Source of the DNA: Trichopria drosophilae
Taxonomy: Eukaryota; Arthropoda; Insecta; Hymenoptera; Diapriidae
Direction: 5' to 3'
Length of the DNA: 64,000 nucleotides
Assembly (NCBI GenBank): GCA_030407085.1
Contig: CM059585.1
Location: forward strand, 2,303,001-2,367,000
Part shown: piece by piece, positions 54,229-64,000 of the stretch
How positions within the stretch are numbered: the first letter of the stretch is position 1
Layout: each line of letters opens with the position of its first letter
Program-made: the position numbers and the translations under genes
The notes under the pieces: generated by a model
The model's input: the letters and a program-made list of their open reading frames with translations, nothing else
What the model was told of the DNA's origin: nothing
The model's database searches: none

Positions 54229-57200
54229 CTACGCTTTGTGTATTCTCCAAGTACCTCCGCAACAGCAGCCTCGTACCCATCTTTGGTCCCATGCTCGGAT
54301 CGCTGCTGTCCTCGTCATATTTTGAACTTGGGACTTTCCACCGCATCTAATTTGTAATAAATCGATTAATTCAACGAATCAAAACTACAGTATATACTCC
54401 TCAGTATAACCTCCGTTATCAAATACGGTCTGAAATGCCCTAAATTTTACAGCAGTCCTTCCCTTATTTTAACTCCCCTTATTATAACCGCGTCTCTTAT
54501 TTTGACTTTTTTCCTTCCCCTATTTTAACTTTTTATCGTGCTCTCTCGCTCTCGCTGCTGGTCGTAAGAAAGAGGGGAGATGTTAAAATAAGGGAAGGGG
54601 TCGCCATCTTCCTTTAATTATTCGTTAACGGAGGCGTCTGAATATTCGATAACGGAGGTTCTGCTGTATAATCTTTTCGAATCTTACCTTGTGCACTGCT
54701 TAACGACGTACGGCGATTTCCCGAGATACAAATGGCGAACAATGTCGACGACCTGTCCGTTATGCATGCCGCCTTCCACGGAATTCAATTCGGCAACAAA
54801 ATTAATATCCGGCTCGATTCCGTACTCGAACTGTAAATTTATTGTATTTGTATATTTGTATAATTTAAACTTTATTAAAATTACTTACCTGCATCGGAAG
54901 ACTTTGAAAGAATAATACTGGCGTTGTAACGGCCGTAAGATTGCTGATTTGACTCAGTTGCGGTATCATGATCTGATTCGGTAGTAAACAGCATTCGTCT
55001 GCAATTATTAATTTAATGTTACGAAATACAAAACTTATTATTATTTATTATATATTAAACAATAATAAATTTCTTACCGATTAATAAGTCATCGATTGGT
55101 TGCGTTTCGCTGGTTGGTTGAACCAGTTTCGAGAGTAATCGAAACAGTAGAGCTAATACGTCCAAGTTGTCGGCGCTGCGATAGAAAACTGGTAAACAAG
55201 ACGGTCGCAGTAAACCCCAGATGCGAATGAGTACCAGCAGCTCTCGAATGATGTTTAATGCTTTATGATCTCTCAGAAGTTCGTACTGTAAAACATAAAT
55301 GATTAACACACGAATCGTAAATAATTAAGCATTTGTACTTACCCCGGTGCTTTTTGAGGTTACTCGCTGTTCCGGAAGTTTCATAAGTAAATTAAGTGCC
55401 AGATCGGAAACCCATTGAATCAATTGCTGCAACGACTGCAAAGTGCTCGGCTCAACCGTAAACTCTTTAGGATCCAAATGCAACAAAATCTGCAAAAAAT
55501 TTTCAAGGTTAGTCGAAGATCTTTCTAAGGAATTAAATCAATTAATTGTTAATTAATAAAAATTACCTTATCGACATCATTTATGTTTTCCGTAATTACT
55601 AAGGCTAAGCTTTCGGCAGGTCCCTTGTCGTGCGATATAATTTCAGAAGGTCGCAGCAAAGATTTGAACGCTGTCGCAACGGAATGTACCATTTGTAACG
55701 AAGTGAAATCTGCTGCTCTCTGTTGACCACTCGCCAACATCCTAGAAAATGAGTATGTTAAAACATTTCTTTCCATTAAAAAACTTTTACTTCACCCTTT
55801 CAGTCACGCATTTTTCTTTTCACTGAATTTGCTTGAAAAAAGTTACTCGGGGATTACTAAATATGAATTTGATGTTAGTTTTCAAAAATTCAAAATGGCG
55901 GATCTAATATGGCGGATAAAAAATCGAAAATTAACGGAATTCGGTTGAAAAAAGTTACTCAGAGGTATTCGGGGTTGCTAATTTCGAATCTGAGGTTAGT
56001 TTTCAAAAATTCAAAATGGCGGATAAAAAATTAGAAAATCGATTTTTCGCGTTATTTTGACATTTAAATCGCCATATTTAATTTTCTAATTAAGATAGCT
56101 CAATTTTGAAAACTGCATTGAAAAGAGCGACCTCGAAAATAGTAAGACATGTACCTTTCAATTTATTCGAACTTGGATTTTCATATGAAATTCTTTATTG
56201 AAATTGAAGTAAAAAAAGTGTCCTACTTGACGTTAATGGGTTAATAAATAAATGTAGAAAATGAATGACGACTTAAAAAACATGAGAGACTGATTTTTAA
56301 ATGTAAAAAAACTAACGAAGAAAAGGTTAAATGTACTTACTTGTAAAGCGAAGTCTTCATCGACAAGAATTGAATGTAATAAAATTGTTGCACCGCCGGT
56401 AATTGCCTATTGAACGATGCTTCCAATCGATCGCACAGAGGTTCAATCATTGACGCTCGCATACAAAACAATAAATCCAACCAATCCGTTCCAGTGACGA
56501 GACAATACTCGAGTAACGTACAAGCATAATTCAAAGAAATTGTCGCACCCTCCGGCAACAGTTTGTATACGTATAAACTTCCTTGCGTATCGCAGAGTAA
56601 GAAAATACACCCTAACGAGGAGACGTCAATGTGTTTAATCATCGCAGATGTTTTCAGGTACTTGTTGCTGGGTTCTTCGTGCCTCCACGAATTCAGCGCT
56701 CCCGGACCAACTTCTTTTAAACCGTCATGACTCAAACAGTGGATCATCGAGTCGGATAATGCTACAATCACGTAATTCGTCTGCTGTAAAGTCATCGATA
56801 AGGACATCTTTGTCGTTGCTACGGCTGTGATCGTTGAATGACATCGAAATTGCGACTGGTACTGCCAAGCCTTAAAAAATTACATAATTATTAAATATTT
56901 GTCCACCAAACAAGTTACGAGTAACGAGTGGTCTACTTACCACAGTTTTGAAAGTTTCGAGGGTTTTAGGCTGGAAAAATTTATGCACCGGATGTGACTT
57001 TTCCGTCAATTCCCAAATTTCTACGTATCCACCATTATCACTGTTGATTCCCACGACGAGAGAATCCGCAGCTTCGCGTATCACAAATTTTAAGTACATG
57101 ACGTTTGTCGACCCAGGATTCTCTTTGGTTGCTCCGTCTTGCAAAAAGAAACTGGGCATTTGATGCGATACGATGCTGCATCGTTCTTCACTTTTCCGTA

Positions 57201-59976
57201 CTAAAACTCTGTAACATCTGATCGGTTGACTAATATTTCCGCTGCTTACTGCGACTAAAAATTGTCCATCTGCGACAAAGATAGAAAAATTACACTTTTT
57301 GTAAAGGTTTGGTCGTTTTAGGTTATTCAAATTAGAAAAATTGGCTAGATCGATTATCCGAGTCAAATGAATGATAAAGAAATGAACACTTGGACTTGTT
57401 TTGTTCAAGTAGTCGACGTTTCGACAGCGTCACTGTCATTTTCAAGACTATCTATATATAATTTGTAAAAATTAATATTTTACATTGTCGCAGTTTTATA
57501 ATTATGCAAAGACTCTTATTAAAGTCTAATTAAAGTCTTTGTAAAATTATAAAACTGCGACAATGTAAATTATTAATTTTTACAAATTACATTGTCGCAG
57601 TTTTATAACTATACAAAGGCTCTTATTAAAGTCTAATTAAAGTCTTTGTATAATTATAAAACTGCGACAATGTAAAATATTAATTTTGACAAATTACATT
57701 GTCGCAGTTTTATAATTATACAAAGACATTAATTAGACTTTAATAAGAGTTTTGTATAATTATAAAACTGCGACAATGTAAAATGTTAATTTTTACAAAT
57801 TAAAGTCTTCATATAATTATAAAACTGCGACAATGTAAAAATTAATATTTTACATTGTCGCAGTTTTATACTTATACGACAATGTAATTTGTCAAAATTA
57901 ATATTTTACATTGTCGCAGTTTTATAATTATATGAAGACTTTAATTTGTAAAAATTAACATTTTACATTGTCGCAGTTTTATAATTATACAAAACTCTTA
58001 TTAAAGTCTAATTAAAGTCTTTGTATAATTATAAAACTGCGACAATGTAAAATATTAATTTTGACAAATTACATTGTCGCAGTTTTATAATTATACAAAG
58101 ACTCTTATTAAAGTCTAATTAAAGTCTTTGTATAATTATAAAACTGCGACAATGTAAAATATTAATTTTGACAAATTACATTGTCGCAGTTTTATAATTA
58201 TACAAAGGCTTTAATTAGACTTTAATAAGAGTTTTGTATAATTATAAAACTGCGACAATGTAAAATATTAAAAATTAAAAATTAATATTTTACATTGTCG
58301 CAGTTTTATAATTATCCGAAGACTTTAATTTGTAAAAATTAACATTTTACATTGTCGCAGTTTTATAATTATATGAAGACTTTAATAATAGTCTTCGTAT
58401 AATTATAAAACTGCGACAATGTAAAATATTAATTTTTGCAAATTATATATAGATAGTCTTGAAAATGACAGTGACGCTGTCGAAACGTCGACTACTTGAA
58501 CAAAACAAGACCAAGTGTTTTTTTATCATTCATTTGACTCGGATAATCGATCTAGCCAATTTTTCTAATTTGACAACTTCACCGAGTGTTAAATTCACGA
58601 ATTTTATTTAGTTTTAGGTTATGTTTGTAATACTTACTTTTTCCGTAACCCAAATCGACGGTAGTTATCCTTTGTCGAATAATTCCTAAACTTTCTGTGG
58701 CTGCGGCGACTGAATTGTGGACATCTTGAGTAATCATTACCGTACCCAACATTCCCGTGGTGGAGACGACGAGGACGCCTTGGGCTCCTTGCCCACCAAA
58801 TTGCCTAACGGATGGAGAGAACGTCGGTTGCATGAACTTTTCGTTGTACTGCACACTCTCCGCTTTGTCTGCGACAAGCGTCATCTAAACAAAAAAATTA
58901 CTTTTATTAACCGCTTCAATGGTAATGGATCATATGTGTACATTTTGCAATAACTTTCACAATTCTTAATGAATTTGCATGAAACAAAATGGTTGTCAAA
59001 ATGGGAAAATTCAAAATGGCGGCTGTAAATTTGCTAAATTTATTAAAATGTGCGGCGCAAATTGTTACTCGGGGTCGCCGATTACGAATCTGAAGTTAGA
59101 TTTTGAAAATTCAAAATGGCGGATCCAAGATGGCCGACCGAAATGCGAAAAATTACCGAAACTTTACGAAACTGGGTTCTCGGGGCCGCTGATTATAAAT
59201 CTGAAATCAGATTTTGAAAATTCAAAATGTCGGTTCCAAGATGGCCGACATAAATGTAAAAAATTTACTTGATTTTGATTAAAGTTGGTACTCGGGAATT
59301 TTTCGGGTCGCCGATTACGAATTTGAAGTCAGATTTTGTAAATTCAAAATGGTGGGATTTTTTAAATGATTAATTAAATGTTAAATGATATATTTTAGGA
59401 AAAAATGAAAGTGGTTAAGATTGTTCAGTTTGAAGGAATTTTTATCTTACCTTTTTTCCGTTGTGGAACCATGCTGCGCCCAAAACATATTCCCCTGGGA
59501 AATGATGAGAGCCGATAAGCGTCCACTCGTTAAGTAAATAATCTTTAAAGGTCCAAAGATGAACCCATCCTGCTGCGTCGGCAATCACGAGTTTCTCCCC
59601 AGGGAGATCCCATTCTAACGCTGTGATCAGACATTTGTTCGAGTACACCCTTGAAATAAAAATAATTTGTAATTTATGACAATTGAAATTAGTCTAATTA
59701 AAAACTTACTTGTGTACATGCCACGGCATGTTTAAGTCGCAAACGTAAACATGACAGCCCCATGTTTTGCCGCTGGTATCGTCTAATTCTGTTGTTGTAG
59801 TAAACGCTGCGATATTTCTGCATGACAACTTGCACAGAGATTGTCCGTCGCAAAGACTGTAATATATTTCAAAATTATAATAAAAATCATAATATAAAAA
59901 AGAGAAAATGTTACCTGTCAAGTGTCACATTGGATTTCGGAGATTTCTTCCTGTTTATCATGTAAAGCAGATCCAT
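54229..59976 (-). CDS. MED16: Mediator complex subunit 16, 12 exons
   Basis: Exons (minus): 59976-59915, 59856-59710, 59649-59451, 58884-58638, 57269-56941, 56870-56341, 55741-55567, 55489-55343, 55285-55078, 54998-54889, 54830-54688, 54346-54229. All junctions are GT..AG, phases agree, and the total is 804 codons with TAG at 54231-54229. The product starts MDLLYMINRKKSPKSN. The N-terminal half is a WD40-type propeller (CLITALEWDLPGEKLVIADA, WVHLWTFKDYLLNEW, VVGINSDNGGYVEIWELTE). The C-terminal half is helical. The last exons encode a Cys-rich end (QCTRCGG at ~763-769 and GCCCGG at ~792-797) with a conserved AW.QRW. MED16 is a tail-module subunit of Mediator, which links nuclear transcription activators to RNA polymerase II. 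The gene converges on ST7. Intron 3, intron 4, intron 6 and intron 11 contain repeats or insertions; the coding exons are intact. Confidence 0.93.
54388..54666. mobile_element. Nested MITEs in MED16 intron 11
   Basis: The outer element is CAGTATATACTCC ... AACCTCCGTTATC with the complement GATAACGGAGGTTCTGCTG. It is flanked by TA at 54386-54387 and 54667-54668. The inner part (about 54450-54605) has CCTTATTTTAACTCC and TTAAAATAAGG ends like the B-type MITE at 49851-50157. Confidence 0.7.
55800..56070. repeat. ATTCAAAATGGCGG repeat in MED16 intron 6
   Basis: Two imperfect units containing TTTTCAAAAATTCAAAATGG, a CGG block and AAAAAGTTACTC. The same unit type forms a longer array in intron 3 (58970-59350), and single copies lie near 60 and 3790 and near 61550. 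Confidence 0.7.
57410..57450 (-). ncRNA. Hammerhead-like motif, left end of the intron-4 insertion
   Basis: Minus strand: TAGTC, TTGAAAAT, hairpin GACAG-TGACG-CTGTC, GAAAC, GTC, GACTA. Same fold as at 28568-28608; the core departs from CUGAUGA. Points away from the array. Confidence 0.5.
57480..58435. repeat. Array of inverted 19-bp units (hairpin array)
   Basis: ACATTGTCGCAGTTTTATA occurs about 10 times in forward orientation (57482, 57588, 57695, 57852, 57908, 57965, 58070, 58178, 58292 and 58348). It occurs about 8 times as its complement. Typical pairs are ~80-85 bp across, joined through CAAAGACTCTTATTAAAG or the like, so each can form a long hairpin. The unit spacing of ~105-110 bp recurs. 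Confidence 0.9.
58454..58494 (+). ncRNA. Hammerhead-like motif, right end of the intron-4 insertion
   Basis: Plus-strand counterpart of 57410-57450: TAGTC at 58454-58458 and GACTA at 58490-58494 can pair as stem I around the GACAG/CTGTC hairpin and GAAAC-GTC. Confidence 0.5.
58970..59350. repeat. ATTCAAAATGGCGG tandem repeat in MED16 intron 3
   Basis: About three units of 110-125 bp, each with CTCGGG, GTCGCCGATTACGAATCTGA, TTTTGAAAATTCAAAATGGC and AAGATGGCCGAC or variants. The plus-strand 97-codon frame (58979-59272) is made of this repeat and is not a gene. Confidence 0.85.
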
Positions 59977-60639
59977 ATTGGAAAAGTTACGAGCGGTACA
60001 AGTCGAAGCTTAAAATTGTCGAGATTACGCAGCTGAGAGACTGTTGACGTGAAATGTTTACACCCTGTCACTCACTGTCATAAACAAAACTGCAGGATAG
60101 TTTTAGCACTTGCCCTTACACTTCGTAGCCACCGTGATAACTTTTCTGTAAATAAAATATTTGGTGTTAAAAATGTCAATAAATTGTCTTCGTTTTAATT
60201 ATTACACTTATTTTCACACCTTTCATCTTAGCATCATTTAACTTCCGACCGGCTCAATGTACAAATGCCAGAAAATCGAATGTATAAAATGCCTAATTTA
60301 AATGATTTTGTATATGAAAAAAAAGCAATTTTTGGAGCTTCGAATGATCGAAAGTATTTTTCTAGTTTTTAAGACCCGAAGAGGTCGTCAAGAATCAACA
60401 GGACAGATTGCAACGCACAGCATCGCATTGTACCGCTATTGCAGCGTAATTCACATTTCACAATTCGCACCGCTGTTACCTGTGTACGTATACGTACTAA
60501 TCTAGCTGTAGACGTGGGTAGAAGGGGGGATAAAGTTTCTCATGACTTGCTGCGCGCGCCGTCAGATTGAAGCGACTATATCTAGGGTTTTATTTAGAAA
60601 TCTAGTGTTTTATTGAGGTGCCTTTTGATTGGTTCACAA
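59977..60639. promoter_or_regulatory. Upstream region of MED16
   Basis: It should contain the MED16 promoter and leader. There is no TATA-like element I would defend and no other gene. The plus-strand 67-codon frame at 60302 has no recognisable features. Confidence 0.4.
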
Positions 60640-61195
60640 CAGTGTAGGGTAAAATGAAGGAGAAACTAGTTTTCTACCAATATACGTAGATTACTGGTAA
60701 CTTACGTCGAAAACTGGTAGAATACTTAAGTATGCTCGAAAACATAACCTATAAATTGAAAGATTTGTTTTATGAATTTTATAAAATATATACAGTCCGT
60801 ATTTCTTTAAAAAAAACATAAAAAAAGACAAAAAACAAATTTTAGTCAACACATTTTTATTTAAGAATAAAATATTTTTAAATTTTGTTAGAATTCAAGA
60901 TGAATCAAAGGTATATAAAATCTTAGAGAAAAGGCTTTAGGTCATTCAATTTTTAATACATATCTTTTCAAGCAATGAAAATTGTTTTCAGTACAATAAC
61001 ACAAGTGCGAACAAATTTTTTCTCTAAACTACATTTGTTTAAAAATAATGTTTGCACATGTGTTGAACAATATCTTTTAACCTATCCATGTAGAATACCT
61101 CCGGTTTGTAGAAAACATAAGATGTAGTCTCACTGGTATTGGACATGTCGAAAACTCATGTAGTTTACCTCCTGTAAACTACCTACCCAACACTG
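60640..61195. mobile_element. 556-bp non-autonomous hAT element
   Basis: The ends CAGTGTAGGGTA and the complement of CAGTGTTGGGTAGGTAG are flanked by a perfect 8-bp duplication GTTCACAA (60632-60639 and 61196-61203). An 8-bp duplication and CAGTG termini are hallmarks of hAT. No transposase remains. Confidence 0.9.
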
Positions 61196-61203
61196 GTTCA
61201 CAA

Positions 61204-62589
61204 TAATCACCATATTCTAGAAAATTAGTGTCAGTGAATTAACCCGTGTCCTGAAATGCCGTAAATTTTGACTTCAGGAGCTTTCTTAGAGAAAAAAATC
61301 ACTCAACCGTTTTGATATAACATACCTATTGTATTTTTTCTTGAACTTCCTAAATCCGTTTTCAGATTGACCATATCCGCTGCCATTTTTTTACTATGGC
61401 GTTTTAAACATAAAAAAATGGTGAATTTTGAAAAAATGTCTTCAAATAATCGTATTTTTGAACAGGAAACTGTGTTCGGAACAAGATAAGTCTCTGTATC
61501 TGGAGTAATTAGTTACACTAAAAGATAGGATCGTTATTAATTCTCCATTCAAAATGGCGGTTCTCAGTCACAATTTTGTTTAAAAATTTCTGGACGATCT
61601 AACTCAAAAGCTACGAGCTTTAAAAAAAAATGTTAAGAATGAAAAGTTCTTAGAATTTATTGAGAAATATAGTGGAATTTTTTCAGATTTTTTAAATGAA
61701 GTTTTGAGAAATTTATATTGATATGAATTAAATTATGATTTTTGCGTCCTCACCTCCATTTAAATCTAATTGCTAATTTGAAATTCTTGGAACTAGTTTA
61801 ACACGCAGCGGCAAGAAAAGATGTGCTTTTAAGTTCTGTAATATACTATTCTTATACCATTTTGAAGTATGCTCGATCTTTTCCCCTTTTGAGAAAATTT
61901 AAAAAAGAATTGTTTAAAGTTTTATAATTTTAATATTGCAAAGAAATATAATCGTATATTTTTAAAATGTTCCTATCATATGGAATTTACTGCGTTATTG
62001 GATTTTGGGGGTAATGATGAATATGAAAAAATAGATAATTACGGACTCACAATACATTGAAAGCATCACCTTAGAACTCGTGTATTGTTTTCGAAAAATA
62101 GTGAAAATAAACATTTATATGAATATAAATATCTCTCTTAATAACAGATTGATTCGTTGGAAAAATATTTCACGCAATATAAAATACGAAATAGGAATGC
62201 TAACAAATAGAAGACTAAAATTATCGCTGTTGCAGAATAATTGAAGTTATCATGGATATCGTATTCTGCGATACTTTTAATATTTAGGAAATTGAACAAA
62301 AACTTTGGGATTATAGAAGAACAAAAGAATTTGTTTATATATATGTAAGAGGTCGCTCTTGATACATGTTCTTATAAAGTGTGCTCCAAATTTTTATTGA
62401 ATTTATATTTAGTTAATTTAGTTTTTATATTCAACATCATTATACATCTAAAGAAATTTCTATTATTTAATCGATGTATTATAAATATTGTGGAAATTAA
62501 CTAATTGCTGTGATTGAAGTTGATTTTTCTAAGTGTAAAATTTTTGAGGTTATATTACCACGTGCTCGTTTTCTGACTCATTAATTAAT
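61204..62589. other. AT-rich DNA before the right-edge LINE
   Basis: No gene seen. A CAAAATGGCGGTTCTCAG block near 61554 belongs to the same dispersed repeat as in the MED16 introns. The last few hundred bases are likely the 5' untranslated region of the LINE that follows. Confidence 0.5.
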
Positions 62590-63510
62590 ATGAGCTCTGA
62601 TTCGGAAATAGAACCTGTAGCTGTTGTTGAAAATGACTGTGGGGAAACTTCATCTCATTCTCCGGGCTACTGTTATGATTGTCCCGGAAAAAACCCTATT
62701 AAGAATATTGAGTCGGCTATGACGTGTCCAAATTGTGTTCACATTTTTCACCCAAGTTGTTTCACTCGGCATTTACGTAAGGATAAGTCTTACAAGTGTA
62801 ATAAGAAGGAAATCATTAAGAACAATAAAAAGGAGAGAAAGTATGATGATGTTAAATCTCTTGTGGAACAATTAACGACTCAAGTTACCAATGGGTTTAT
62901 CGATTGCCGTAATGATTTTAAAAGTTTGCAAAACTCAATTGATTCATTAAATGATAACATGAATCAAACAAATGATCAATTAATTACGGTTGAACACAAA
63001 CTTCTTGACATCGAAGGGAGACTGGAAGTGGTAGAATTAAATAATAGTAAGGTTCAAACTACTGAATCGGAGGCATCCAGAAACTCTATCTACTCTGAAA
63101 TATTGGATAGACAAATGAGAGCAAGTAATCTTATTTTTTACAATGTTCCGGAGTCAAGTAATTATCTATTGTATATGAAAAACACAATATTTTCGGCGTT
63201 GGATAATAATTTGAAGTTGGTTCGAGTTCGAAGAATGGGCAAACCTGTCGTTGGCAAAGCTCGACCATTAATTGTTACTGTTGGATCATCCCAGGAGGTC
63301 ATATTATTCCTACGTGGAAAGCATTCTTTACCGGATGGCATTTCGGTATCCTGTGATAGGACTCAACTTCAACGTGAGGAACTGAAGCGATTACGGGAGA
63401 AAGTTAAAGATTTTAATAATACTCATCCGAACGATCGTCAATATATAAAATATGTCAATGGGATACCTACGATTACGTCCGCTACTAGTACCACCAGGCC
63501 TTTAAACTAG
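62590..63510 (+). CDS. CR1-clade LINE ORF1 (PHD-like finger, coiled coil, RRM-like)
   Basis: Intact 306-codon frame. Residues ~27-70 form a PHD-like zinc finger (CYDCPGKNP, then MTCPNCVHIFHPSC and CNKKE). Residues ~85-150 form a coiled coil (LVEQLTTQVTNGFIDC, SIDSLNDNMNQTNDQL). Residues ~175-290 form an RRM-like/transposase-22-type domain with RASNLIFYNVPES, VRVRRMGKP, RPLIVTV and LKRLREKVKDFN. It ends at TAG 63510, where the ORF2 frame already overlaps. It is an RNA-binding LINE protein. The intact frame suggests a young copy. It is unrelated in sequence to family-A ORF1. Confidence 0.85.
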   Translation: MSSDSEIEPVAVVENDCGETSSHSPGYCYDCPGKNPIKNIESAMTCPNCVHIFHPSCFTRHLRKDKSYKCNKKEIIKNNKKERKYDDVKSLVEQLTTQVTNGFIDCRNDFKSLQNSIDSLNDNMNQTNDQLITVEHKLLDIEGRLEVVELNNSKVQTTESEASRNSIYSEILDRQMRASNLIFYNVPESSNYLLYMKNTIFSALDNNLKLVRVRRMGKPVVGKARPLIVTVGSSQEVILFLRGKHSLPDGISVSCDRTQLQREELKRLREKVKDFNNTHPNDRQYIKYVNGIPTITSATSTTRPLN

Positions 63511-64000
63511 GGAATAGGCTGCGTAAATCCAAGCTAAGTTTTTATTATCAAAATGTTCGCAGCCTGAGATCCAGAAGTTTTGATATTCAACGTAACTTGG
63601 GTCTTTTTATTAATTTGCCAGATATTATTGCCTTGTCAGAAACGTGGTTGAATGACAATGTTGACGACTGTGAGTTTTGCCTAGGAGGCTATATAATTCA
63701 CAGATCTGACAGATCATATGATATCTCTCAGACCACCCGGGGTGGTGGTGTTCTTTTGGCAGTGAGGAATCACCTACTATCTTCTCGGTGTGTTGGTGAT
63801 TTCAACTCATCACTTAGCGAGCATCTATTTGTTGAAATTAAATCTTCATCTAAGAAATGGAGTATAGGTGTTTCATATTTCACTCCAAATCAGAATTCAT
63901 CTGTATATGCAGACTTTGCTGCCCAAATTCAAGGATTATATTCTAATTATTCTGATCATGAGTGGATTATAGTTGGTGACTTCAACTTGCCGTTCGTAAA
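63510..64000 (+). CDS. CR1-clade LINE ORF2, endonuclease start (partial, runs off window)
   Basis: The frame is open from before 63510 to the window end. AP-endonuclease motifs: LSFYYQNVRSLRSRSF, the catalytic LSETWLND, RSDRSYDISQTTRGGG, AVRNHLL, FTPNQN and IVGDFNLP. No ATG is obvious near the front, so translation may be coupled to ORF1. It lies directly after an intact ORF1, and no stop is seen in the visible part. The reverse transcriptase should lie beyond 64000. Confidence 0.85.

Larger units (their letters stand above)
57327..58610. mobile_element. Penelope-ended hairpin-array insertion in MED16 intron 4
   Basis: It is flanked by a perfect 12-bp duplication GTTTTAGGTTAT (57315-57326 and 58611-58622). 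Both ends carry the Penelope terminal sequence (GGCTAGATCGATTATCCGAG, GTCGACGTTTCGACAG) in inverted orientation, with the ACCGAGTGTTAAATTC block at the right end as in the Penelope-like element at ~30140. No RT or endonuclease is present. The centre is an array of inverted 19-bp units. It is a non-autonomous derivative mobilised or templated by a Penelope-like element. Confidence 0.85.

Noticed and set aside
57480..58435. Regularly spaced repeats that could look like a CRISPR array
   Set aside because: The units occur in both orientations, the spacing is filled with repeated rather than unique sequence, and the locus is a spliced eukaryotic intron with a transposon target duplication.
58979..59272. 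97-codon plus-strand frame with repeated Cys and Lys
   Set aside because: It is built entirely from the ATTCAAAATGGCGG dispersed repeat inside a MED16 intron.

Overview
The window is eukaryotic and almost certainly from an insect. It is AT-rich, has intron-bearing genes with GT..AG junctions, and is packed with arthropod-type transposable elements. The only conserved host genes are at 52.4-60.0 kb: a single-exon ST7 homologue on the plus strand and a 12-exon MED16 (Mediator subunit 16) gene on the minus strand, in tail-to-tail convergence with about 290 bp between their stop codons. I cannot name the species; a hymenopteran is plausible but not shown.

Layout. 1-5 kb: a very large nested inverted repeat plus diverged direct repeats. 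5-10 kb: AT-rich DNA with two foldback MITEs (arms near 220 and 190 bp). 10-12.2 kb: decayed copy of a CR1/L2-like LINE (family A). 12.3-16.3 kb: a 4.0-kb unit with about 460-bp terminal inverted repeats around an intact two-exon gene for a zinc-finger/CXC-domain protein. 17.9-28.3 kb: a nest whose oldest recognisable gene is a tyrosine recombinase (Crypton-like), flanked on both sides by clusters of the motif GTGCGTAA, many of them in short palindromes. The last codons of that gene are split by a TTAA-flanked element which itself received a nearly complete family-A LINE (18.9-23.8 kb).

28.5-36 kb: a Penelope-like element with a 13-bp target duplication, a 28S rRNA 3'-end fragment beside an R2-clade reverse-transcriptase remnant, and CR1 and Jockey debris. 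36.2-44.6 kb: one Ty3/Gypsy insertion with a 4-bp target duplication inside an older LINE; its gag-to-RT half is inverted relative to its RNaseH-integrase half. 45.5-48.9 kb: a foldback element with CGTACG-rich arms enclosing a second element that holds an 80-bp tandem repeat and a palindrome of AAGGTCA half-sites. 49-52 kb: MITEs inserted into one old RT gene.

52.4-60 kb holds the host genes. Intron 4 of MED16 carries a 1.28-kb insertion with a 12-bp target duplication, Penelope-type ends and about 18 inverted copies of one 19-bp sequence that form a hairpin array. 60.6-61.2 kb is a non-autonomous hAT with an 8-bp duplication. The window ends inside a CR1 LINE (62.6-64 kb) with an intact ORF1.

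How it fits together. ST7 and MED16 are ordinary cellular genes in a transposon-rich neighbourhood. The rest is mostly a record of insertions into insertions, and several target duplications let the order of events be read directly. The most promising unexplained units are the tyrosine-recombinase gene with its palindromic site clusters, the long-TIR CXC-protein element, and the hairpin-array element in MED16.
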